DNA from: Coprobacter secundus
Lineage (GTDB): Bacteria > Bacteroidota > Bacteroidia > Bacteroidales > Coprobacteraceae
DNA: 64,000 nucleotides
Assembly: GCA_000803105.1 (NCBI GenBank)
Contig: JTDA01000012.1
Location: forward strand, 62,001 to 126,000
Reading direction: 5' to 3'
The position numbers and the translations under genes were made by a program. The notes beneath the pieces are model-generated. The model had not been told where the DNA came from, ran no database searches, and saw nothing but the letters and a program-made list of their open reading frames with translations. Positions 54,419 through 61,578 of the stretch are shown here, in pieces (position 1 is the stretch's first letter; the number at the start of each line of letters is the position of its first letter).

Positions 54419-55810
54419 TTATTTTGCAACCATTTGGGCTATGACATCCATTACTCCTGCTGCTGTTTTTTCCGCCAATTCAGAAGTAGAAGCCTCAGCA
54501 TAAACACGGATAATAGGTTCGGTATTCGATTTTCGCAAATGTACCCATCTATCAGGAAAATCGATTTTAACACCATCTATATCCGTCACATCATACTGTA
54601 TATATTTTTCTTTTACAGCTGTCAATAAAGCATCAACATCAATATCTGAAGTCAATTGAACTTTTTGTTTCGCTATGCTATACGGAGGATATGAAGCGCG
54701 AAGTTCACTGACTTTTTTCCCTGATTTTGCCAAATAAGTAAGGAATAAGGCAATCCCTACAAGAGCATCACGTCCATAATGACTCGCCGGATAGATAACT
54801 CCCCCATTTCCTTCTCCTCCGATAACAGCATTAGTTTCCTTCATTTTCGCCACTACATTCACTTCGCCAACAGCTGCTGCATTGTACTGCTGACCATAGG
54901 AACGGGTAATGTCTCGAAGAGCTCTCGAAGAACTTAAATTGGATACCGTATTCCCTGGAGTATGCTGGAGTATATAATCGGCTACCGCAACCAATGTATA
55001 TTCTTCTCCAAACATATTCCCATTTTCACAAATCAAGGCTAAACGGTCAACATCTGGATCAACAACAAAACCGACATCAGCTTTCCCTTCTTTCATTACG
55101 GAGGCTATCTCTGTCAAATTTTCGGGCAAAGGTTCCGGATTATGAGCAAAATGACCATTTGGCTCACAATTTAATTTTTTTATTTCCTTTACTCCAAGAG
55201 CTTCTAAAAGTGCAGGAATAGCTATTCCTCCAACAGAATTTACACAATCAATAGCCACACTAAAATTGGCAGCTTTTATGGCAGCAACATCCACTAAATC
55301 AAGGGCTAAAACACTTTCAATATGCTTTTGTGTATAAGAATGATTTTCAATCACCTTACCCAGCTGATCTACTTCAGCAAAAGAAAAATCTTCATTTGCT
55401 GCAATCTGCAAAACTTCATTTCCCTCAACAGCATTTAAAAATTCTCCCTTTTCATTCAACAATTTCAAAGCATTCCACTGTTTGGGATTATGGCTGGCTG
55501 TCAAAATAATGCCTCCACAAGCATTTTCCATTGTCACAGCCAACTCCGTTGTCGGAGTTGTAGCCAAACCTATATCTACAACATCAAATCCCATGCCCAT
55601 TAAAGTACCCGTAACAGTATGTTTTACCATTTCACCTGAAATACGAGCATCACGACCAACAACAATCTTATTAGTTTTCACACTTGTTGTTTTACGAATA
55701 AAAGTGGCGTAAGCAGCTGTAAACTTTACTATATCGAGAGGATTTAATCCCTCTCCTGCCCGGCCTCCGATAGTTCCTCTAATTCCAGAAATAGATTTAA
55801 TCAAAGACAT
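54419..55810 (-). CDS. glmM: Phosphoglucosamine mutase
   Basis: The 463-residue protein is an alpha-D-phosphohexomutase with four domains. It has SGIRGTIGG at the start, the phosphoserine loop ILTASHNPKQWNALK near residue 100, the metal-binding loop VDPDVDRLALI near 240, the sugar-binding GGEGNGGVIYP near 310 and a C-terminal phosphate-binding LRKSNTEPIIRVYAEA. The family in Bacteroidota is usually annotated as GlmM, which makes glucosamine 1-phosphate for peptidoglycan and lipopolysaccharide. A phosphomannomutase role cannot be fully excluded. The DUF4827-like gene lies just upstream on the same strand. Confidence 0.9.
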   Translation of the reverse strand: MSLIKSISGIRGTIGGRAGEGLNPLDIVKFTAAYATFIRKTTSVKTNKIVVGRDARISGEMVKHTVTGTLMGMGFDVVDIGLATTPTTELAVTMENACGGIILTASHNPKQWNALKLLNEKGEFLNAVEGNEVLQIAANEDFSFAEVDQLGKVIENHSYTQKHIESVLALDLVDVAAIKAANFSVAIDCVNSVGGIAIPALLEALGVKEIKKLNCEPNGHFAHNPEPLPENLTEIASVMKEGKADVGFVVDPDVDRLALICENGNMFGEEYTLVAVADYILQHTPGNTVSNLSSSRALRDITRSYGQQYNAAAVGEVNVVAKMKETNAVIGGEGNGGVIYPASHYGRDALVGIALFLTYLAKSGKKVSELRASYPPYSIAKQKVQLTSDIDVDALLTAVKEKYIQYDVTDIDGVKIDFPDRWVHLRKSNTEPIIRVYAEASTSELAEKTAAGVMDVIAQMVAK

Positions 55811-55854
55811 AGTAGTTTTAATTTAAGATTATAAATTGTGTGTGTTATTTATTC

Positions 55855-56397
55855 TTATTGTATACTTTCTCTATAGGTGATATCCCATAATATAGGTTGT
55901 ACCGCTGTAGCTTCAGACTGGGTCCCTTGCTTTGAAGGAACAATCAACCGAACCTTGGAATTTACACCTAAATATTTTAGAGGTTTTTCTACCCCGTATC
56001 CAAAATACAGATACGGAGAACTATATCCATAACGGAAATTCCCATTTATTGATGATAATGCTGACATCGTAAGCAAATCTGTACGATCGGCAATAATCTG
56101 AATTTCTTCTCCTTCTTTTGCTTTATCATCCATATCTCCAGTAGCTACAACCTGCATATAAACACCTTCATCTAATTTATAAAAAGGGGCACTCGTATCA
56201 TCCCACTTTCCTCCTGTAGTGATAAAGGATTTTCCATCGTCAGGGATATCAGCAATCTGATAACCATCGAGAAATTTATTGATAGCATTCTCTTCTTGCT
56301 CTAATAATTCAGCATATGTTTTATTATCATCACAAGACAAAAATAAACCTATTGACAAAATAAAAAAGGTTATATAAGAAACAGATTTTATTTTCAT
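55855..56397 (-). CDS. DUF4827-like lipoprotein
   Basis: The 180-residue protein has a lipoprotein signal (MKIKSVSYITFFILSIGLFL then SC, Cys at about 22). YAELLEQEENAINKFLDGYQ and GVYMQVVATGD follow, then a C-terminal VRLIVPSKQGTQSEATAVQP. The region from about 75 resembles an FKBP-like beta-sheet fold, as in other small envelope peptidyl-prolyl isomerase relatives (KEGEEIQIIADRTDLL, YGVEKPLKYL), but active-site residues cannot be judged. It is a conserved Bacteroidota protein with no known function. It precedes glmM by 44 bp and may share its mRNA. Confidence 0.7.
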   Translation of the reverse strand: MKIKSVSYITFFILSIGLFLSCDDNKTYAELLEQEENAINKFLDGYQIADIPDDGKSFITTGGKWDDTSAPFYKLDEGVYMQVVATGDMDDKAKEGEEIQIIADRTDLLTMSALSSINGNFRYGYSSPYLYFGYGVEKPLKYLGVNSKVRLIVPSKQGTQSEATAVQPILWDITYRESIQ

Positions 56398-56564
56398 AAA
56401 TCAAAGTATATATAATTTGAGGTCAAAAGTAATCATTTGCTATTTATAAAGTCAAATTTTAAAGCAACAAAAATAAACGTTGTATTTATATTTTATGTTT
56501 TATTTTTAAAATAGGCAACATTATAACAAATCAAAATAAATTATCCGAATAATAATAGCCTACA

Positions 56565-57593
56565 CTATTGTAAATATTGAACATACATTGGCAATAAATT
56601 CTTAAATCGCTCTATTATCTCCTCCATCGTACCATAAAATTCTCCTCCAGCAGCATTCATATGCCCACCTCCATTAAAATATTCCGAAGCGACTTTATTT
56701 GCCGGAAAATTACCTTTTGACCGTAAAGAAACTTTTATATATTCTTTTTCTTCCCTGAAAAATGCAGAAAATACGACTCCTTCAATACTTAACGGAACGT
56801 TTACCAAACCTTCACTGTCTCCTTTTCTATAATGGTAACGATTGAGTTCTTCTCGTGTAAGGGTAATCATTGCGGTTTTATATCCAGGAAAAATTTCAAG
56901 TTTCTCGCTGGTCGCATACCCATTAAGTCTTATTTTGTCAACAGAATTAGTATTAAAAACTTTAGTATATATTTTATCTTTATCTATCCCTTTTCGCACA
57001 AGTTCCTCGATGATGAAATACATATCAGGCTTATTCGAATTATAAGTAAAATTTCCCGTATCTGTCATCATTCCAGTATATATAGCTGCCGCACTCAAAC
57101 AATCAAGTACATCAAACATTCCCATCCGGCAAATCAATCGGAAAACCAATTCACTTGTTGATGAAATTTCAGGATGAGATATAATCACATCACAAAAGTT
57201 TTCAGGGTCAAGATGATGGTCTATCATAACTTTCTTAGCTTTCGCTTTTGCAATAAGCGGAGACAAGTCATCGCCTACTCGAGATAAAGCATTAAAATCA
57301 AGGCAGAATATCAATTCAGCTTTGTCTATCAATTCAGCTACAAATTCAGGATACTTACTAAAATTTAATATATCCTTGGCCCCTCCAAGAAAACAAAGAT
57401 TGTCAGGCAACGCATCCGGAACAACCACTGTAACAGACTTGTCTAATGCATTCAAAAAATGATATAATCCTAAAGACGAACCGACAGCATCTCCATCGGG
57501 TGAAACATGACATATCGTCACTACATTGTCATACTTATTTATCAACTTAGCTACCTGATCAATTTTACTCTCAGATATGATTTTTTCCATCAT
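56565..57593 (-). CDS. nrnA: NrnA-like bifunctional oligoribonuclease / PAP phosphatase (DHH family)
   Basis: The 342-residue protein has the DHH phosphoesterase domain: TICHVSPDGDAVGSSLGLY near the start, FCLDFNALSRVGD, and VMIDHHLDPENFCDV at about 130, the DHH triad. TGMMTDTGNFTYNS and a C-terminal DHHA1 domain (EEKEYIKVSLRSKGNFPANK, FNGGGHMNAAGGEF) follow. It degrades short RNA or pGpA-type dinucleotides and 3'-phosphoadenosine 5'-phosphate in the cytoplasm. It is divergent from dsbD. A -7-like TATTTTTG lies at 57617-57624 on the minus strand. Confidence 0.9.
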   Translation of the reverse strand: MMEKIISESKIDQVAKLINKYDNVVTICHVSPDGDAVGSSLGLYHFLNALDKSVTVVVPDALPDNLCFLGGAKDILNFSKYPEFVAELIDKAELIFCLDFNALSRVGDDLSPLIAKAKAKKVMIDHHLDPENFCDVIISHPEISSTSELVFRLICRMGMFDVLDCLSAAAIYTGMMTDTGNFTYNSNKPDMYFIIEELVRKGIDKDKIYTKVFNTNSVDKIRLNGYATSEKLEIFPGYKTAMITLTREELNRYHYRKGDSEGLVNVPLSIEGVVFSAFFREEKEYIKVSLRSKGNFPANKVASEYFNGGGHMNAAGGEFYGTMEEIIERFKNLLPMYVQYLQ

Positions 57594-57744
57594 AAATTTT
57601 TACTTTTTTGAAATAGCAAAAATAGACAAAAAAAACGGAATTGAGAAATACATCACAGCCAGCATTGAATAATGGAATGAACATTTTTTTAATTCATATC
57701 GGTTAAATTAAAGTCTATGAAAACTTAATTATAATATTATCGGT

Positions 57745-57752
57745 TATCTTTG
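57745..57752 (+). promoter_or_regulatory. Candidate -7 box of the dsbD-mazG operon
   Basis: TATCTTTG matches TAnnTTTG 36 bp before the ATG at 57789. No TTG is present at the -33 spacing. Confidence 0.45.
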
Positions 57753-57788
57753 CATTGGATAAAAAGAATTACACTTTATTTTAAACAG

Positions 57789-59768
57789 ATGAAATCAAAA
57801 TTATTTTTTTTAATCGTATTGTTATTATCTGTATTTTCTTTACAGGCACAAATTCTTGAACCAATAAAATGGAATACACAATTAAAAAATGAAGATAATA
57901 ACAACAAAGAAATTATTTTTCATGCAAAAATAGAAAATGGTTGGCATTTATACGGTCTGAATATACCTGAAGGTGGTCCGCGTTCCACCCGATTTGTTTT
58001 TGAAAAAATTCAGGGAGCCATTCTGTCCGGCAATATACATGCTTTAAATGAAGCAACAACTGAATATAGTCCACTATTTGAACTAAAATTAAGCTGGTAC
58101 AGCAAATCGGCCGACTTTTCTCAAAAAATTGAGATAACAGATTCTAAACAATTTTCAATTTCAGGATATATAGAATATCAAGCTTGTAATGACTTGACAT
58201 GTCTACCTCCTACAAAATATGAGTTTCAATTAGGAAATATAACAGAAATTGAAGAATCCAGCAATACGACAAATACCGATAATGAGATGCAGATGAATGT
58301 CTTCACTCCTAAAATAAAAAATAAGCACACCGATTTCTGGGTTCCGGTTATCAACGAGATGAACAATATAGGAGAAAACTCTGTCGGGACTCAAACTTCT
58401 TTGTGGTTTATTTTTATCAGTGGATTTATAGGAGGGCTGTTAGCCTTACTAACACCATGCGTGTGGCCCATGATACCCATGACCGTAAGCTTTTTTCTAA
58501 AAAAATCCCAAAATCGTAAGCGCTCTATCATAGATGCCCTTATTTATGGATTATCCATAATAATTATTTATTTGATATTAGGACTTGCTGTAACCGCCAT
58601 TTTCGGGGCGAGTGCATTAAATGATTTATCAACAAATGCAGTTTTCAATATATTATTTTTTGCCCTCTTAGTTTTATTTGCTGTGTCTTTTTTCGGAGCT
58701 TTCGACATTACATTACCTTCTTCCTGGACAACTAAACTCGATAATAAAGCAGAAACAACAACAGGACTCATCAGTATCTTTTTTATGGCTTTTACTTTAG
58801 TGTTAGTATCCTTTTCTTGTACCGGACCTATAATAGGAACCTTATTGGTACAAGCTGCATCTTTAGGAGATACGACAGGGCCAGCCATGGGAATGTTTGG
58901 TTTTGCTTTAGCTTTATCAATCCCATTTAGCCTATTTGCAATATTCCCCTCTTGGATGAAACAAATGCCTAAATCCGGAGGATGGCTCAATTCTGTAAAA
59001 GTAGTCCTTGGATTCTTAGAATTGGCCCTTGCTTTAAAATTCCTATCTGTTGCAGACTTAGCCTATGGGTGGCACATTCTCGACCGAGAAGTATTTCTTG
59101 TTCTTTGGATTGTTATTTTTACATTCTTAGGGTTATATCTGTTGGGTAAAATTACCTTTTCTCATGATTCAGAAATAAGACATATCTCGGTATTACGTCT
59201 GTTTTTGGCATTAATCTCGTTCAGCTTTTCACTATATATGGTTCCCGGATTGTGGGGGGCTCCACTAAAAGCTATCAGTGCTTTTACACCACCCCTTCAC
59301 ACACAAGATTTCTCTTTATTTGATGGAGAAGTTAAAGCCCAATTCACCGATTACGATGAAGGAATGGATTTTGCTGCTAAAGAGAAAAAACCAGTACTCA
59401 TCGACTTTTCCGGTTATGGGTGTGTAAACTGCCGCAAAATGGAAGCTTCTGTGTGGACGGCTCCACAAGTAAGGCAACTAATCGAAAACGATTATGTCCT
59501 AATTACACTAATGGTCGATGATAAAAGTTCTCTGCCAGAACCTATAGAAATTACCGAAAACGGGAAAAAAGTAACATTAAAAACTTATGGAGATAAATGG
59601 AGTTACTTACAACGTTACAAATTCGGTGCTAATGCTCAACCTTATTATGTCCTATTAGACAATAAAGGTTATCCTTTAGCTCCATCCTACTCATACAACG
59701 AAAATGTAAATAAATTTGTATCATTCTTAGAAACAGGATTAAAAAATTATAAGGAAAATAAAAAATGA
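57789..59768 (+). CDS. dsbD: Thiol:disulfide interchange protein DsbD
   Basis: The start at the ATG at 57789 opens a signal peptide (MKSKLFFLIVLLLSVFSLQA), giving 659 residues. The periplasmic N-terminal domain (about 20-160) has a Cys pair in YQACNDLTCLPPTKYEF. The central part has eight membrane segments with a Cys in LLALLTPCVWPMIPMTVSFF and another in LVSFSCTGPIIGTLL. The C-terminal thioredoxin-like domain has GYGCVNCRKMEA. Electrons pass from cytoplasmic thioredoxin through these three Cys pairs to the periplasm. It overlaps mazG by 4 bp. Likely clients include the lipoprotein MsrAB in this window. Confidence 0.93.
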   Translation: MKSKLFFLIVLLLSVFSLQAQILEPIKWNTQLKNEDNNNKEIIFHAKIENGWHLYGLNIPEGGPRSTRFVFEKIQGAILSGNIHALNEATTEYSPLFELKLSWYSKSADFSQKIEITDSKQFSISGYIEYQACNDLTCLPPTKYEFQLGNITEIEESSNTTNTDNEMQMNVFTPKIKNKHTDFWVPVINEMNNIGENSVGTQTSLWFIFISGFIGGLLALLTPCVWPMIPMTVSFFLKKSQNRKRSIIDALIYGLSIIIIYLILGLAVTAIFGASALNDLSTNAVFNILFFALLVLFAVSFFGAFDITLPSSWTTKLDNKAETTTGLISIFFMAFTLVLVSFSCTGPIIGTLLVQAASLGDTTGPAMGMFGFALALSIPFSLFAIFPSWMKQMPKSGGWLNSVKVVLGFLELALALKFLSVADLAYGWHILDREVFLVLWIVIFTFLGLYLLGKITFSHDSEIRHISVLRLFLALISFSFSLYMVPGLWGAPLKAISAFTPPLHTQDFSLFDGEVKAQFTDYDEGMDFAAKEKKPVLIDFSGYGCVNCRKMEASVWTAPQVRQLIENDYVLITLMVDDKSSLPEPIEITENGKKVTLKTYGDKWSYLQRYKFGANAQPYYVLLDNKGYPLAPSYSYNENVNKFVSFLETGLKNYKENKK

Positions 59769-60553
59769 ATCATAGCAAAGAGGAAAAAATGGAAGCCTTC
59801 GGTCGCTTTTTAGACATTCTGGACGAGTTGAGGGTAAAATGTCCCTGGGACCGAAAACAAACAAATGATAGTCTACGTACAAATACAATAGAAGAAACTT
59901 TCGAATTATGTGATGCCATTATAAAAAACGATAACGAACTTATCAAAAAAGAATTGGGTGATGTATTATTGCACATAGGCTTTTATGCTAAAATAGGTGA
60001 AGAAAAAAATATCTTTGACATTGCGGATGTATGTAATACTCTCTGTGATAAACTTATATATCGCCATCCACACGTATTTGGGGAAGACTGCGTAAACGGT
60101 GCAACCCAAGTAGAACAAAATTGGGAACAATTGAAGTTAAAAGAAAAAGGTGGCAACAAAACTGTACTCGAAGGTGTCCCTTCTGCACTGCCTGCAATGG
60201 TAAAAGCTCACCGCATCCAAGACAAAGTACGAAATGTAGGTTTTGATTGGGAAGAAAAAGAACAGGTATGGGATAAGGTATACGAAGAATTCGGAGAATT
60301 AAAAGAAGAAATCTCCCATATGGATACCGACAAAATGGAAGCAGAATTCGGAGATTTAATGTTCAGCATTATCAATGCCGCACGCTTATATAAAATAAAT
60401 CCAGAGAATGCTTTGGAAAGAACTAACCAAAAATTTATCCGCCGATTCAACTATCTCGAAGAACATACTATAAAGCAAGGTCGTGACTTGAAATCCATGT
60501 CCCTTGCAGAAATGGATGAAATTTGGAATGAAGCAAAAAAGCACGGATTATAA
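59765..60553 (+). CDS. mazG: Nucleoside triphosphate pyrophosphohydrolase MazG
   Basis: The 262-residue protein has two MazG domains. The first runs from about 20 to 110 (LRVKCPWDRKQTNDSLRTNT, EETFELCDAI, KELGDVLLHIGFYAKIGEE) and the second from about 150 to 235 (DKVYEEFGELKEEI, EAEFGDLMFSIINAARLY). The ExxE and ExxD metal ligands of the helices are visible in both. It hydrolyses non-canonical or excess nucleoside triphosphates to monophosphates. Its ATG overlaps the dsbD TGA (ATGA). A long perfect AT hairpin follows. Confidence 0.94.
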   Translation: MNHSKEEKMEAFGRFLDILDELRVKCPWDRKQTNDSLRTNTIEETFELCDAIIKNDNELIKKELGDVLLHIGFYAKIGEEKNIFDIADVCNTLCDKLIYRHPHVFGEDCVNGATQVEQNWEQLKLKEKGGNKTVLEGVPSALPAMVKAHRIQDKVRNVGFDWEEKEQVWDKVYEEFGELKEEISHMDTDKMEAEFGDLMFSIINAARLYKINPENALERTNQKFIRRFNYLEEHTIKQGRDLKSMSLAEMDEIWNEAKKHGL

Positions 60554-60578
60554 TCGTCTTTTTTTATTCCTGATTTAT

Positions 60579-60631
60579 AAAAAATATTATTATATTATCT
60601 TGATTAACAAAATAATATAATAATATTTTTT
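60579..60631. terminator. Bidirectional terminator after mazG
   Basis: A perfect 20-bp stem made only of A and T (60579-60598 with 60612-60631, starting AAAAAATATTATTATATTAT) surrounds a 13-nt loop. It overlaps the stop codon of the gene that converges from the right. Confidence 0.7.
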
Positions 60632-61178
60632 ATCTAATCGCTTTCCGATAATATTTTTGTATAGATTCATACAATTGTGCAAAAGTACAATCTAAAGCCC
60701 TAACAGAAATACATACGGGTGAACCATAATGATGTAATTTCAGCATCAGAGAACGCTTTTTTATTTTTGATGATTCTTGCATTATATACTGATTAGGATT
60801 TTTTACAACCAACACGACATACTGATAGTCTATATTTTCTAAATCATCCATCACTTTTATTTGTTCAACATCTCTCCACGTCACTGTACCAATATAATAT
60901 CCGGTCGATAAATCTGTTATCCCTTCATCTGAAATTATTACGCCTATTCGCCCCTCTTTATGTATTCGATAAATAGCCCACAAAGTAAAAATAAACAGTA
61001 AAAAAGCGACAATCATTAGTAACCCTGTAAAATGGAACCATAATTGATGTGCTCTGAAAAGATAACATGACAGATAACCCAGAGCGATAACTACCACTAA
61101 TGTCACTACTGATAAACCATATATACCGAAAATTTTACTTTTCTTCAATCGAAATGTAACAATGGATGATTCTGCCAT
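60630..61178 (-). CDS. Small membrane protein with two membrane segments, STM3941-like
   Basis: The 182-residue protein has two membrane segments near 15-40 (IYGLSVVTLVVVIALGYLS) and 48-70 (FTGLLMIVAFLLFIFTLWAI). A soluble C-terminal part follows that resembles a bacterial PH-like domain (GVIISDEGITDLSTGYYIGT, VTWRDVEQIKVMDDLENID). This pattern is seen in the STM3941 group, whose function is unknown. It begins 11 bp after the PG0541-like gene and is probably co-transcribed with it. Family assignment is tentative. Confidence 0.65.
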   Translation of the reverse strand: MAESSIVTFRLKKSKIFGIYGLSVVTLVVVIALGYLSCYLFRAHQLWFHFTGLLMIVAFLLFIFTLWAIYRIHKEGRIGVIISDEGITDLSTGYYIGTVTWRDVEQIKVMDDLENIDYQYVVLVVKNPNQYIMQESSKIKKRSLMLKLHHYGSPVCISVRALDCTFAQLYESIQKYYRKAIR

Positions 61179-61189
61179 AAATAAAATCT

Positions 61190-61483
61190 TTAAATAGACT
61201 TCTCAATATTCCATACAAAAGCCCTTAATCCTAATGCTGGAGTCTGATTATCAAGTTTATGTAATAAATCTAACAATGTATCTACTTGCCGGTCTTCAAC
61301 CATTGTAATAATGGCCGAATTCATACTGGGCCAAGCATGACTGCCATAGTGAGGCTCACCTTTTACCGAACCTCTTCCTTGTATATTTTCCCAATACGAA
61401 AAACCTCGGCAATTATTGTGTTCTAGAATACCCATCACCATCTCAAAATGAGCCTGATCAAATGTTATAAATATAGCTTTCAT
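61190..61483 (-). CDS. PG0541-like protein associated with RND efflux genes
   Basis: The start is taken at the ATG at 61483 (MKAIFITFDQAHFEMVMGIL); a TTG at 61495 would add four residues. The 97-residue protein has an ACT/P-II-like alternating pattern (HNNCRGFSYWENIQGRGSV, MNSAIITMVEDRQVDTLLDL). Proteins like it are encoded next to RND pumps in Porphyromonas and relatives, hence the name. It may bind metal or regulate the pump, but no function is proven. The RND gene lies just upstream, separated by a hairpin. Confidence 0.75.
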   Translation of the reverse strand: MKAIFITFDQAHFEMVMGILEHNNCRGFSYWENIQGRGSVKGEPHYGSHAWPSMNSAIITMVEDRQVDTLLDLLHKLDNQTPALGLRAFVWNIEKSI

Positions 61484-61525
61484 CTTATTATTCAAATTAT
61501 ATTGTGCTTCTACTTTTCATTTTCA

Positions 61526-61559
61526 AAAAGATATGCCGGGTAACCCCGGTATATCTTTT
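61526..61559 (-). terminator. Hairpin between the RND pump and the PG0541-like gene
   Basis: AAAAGATATGCCGGG (61526-61540) pairs with CCCGGTATATCTTTT (61545-61559), with one G-U pair, around a 4-nt loop. On the minus strand TTTTT ends the stem region. It could be a terminator or attenuator that lowers expression of the two small genes behind the pump. Confidence 0.65.
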
Positions 61560-61578
61560 CTTCTATCTTTACACACGA

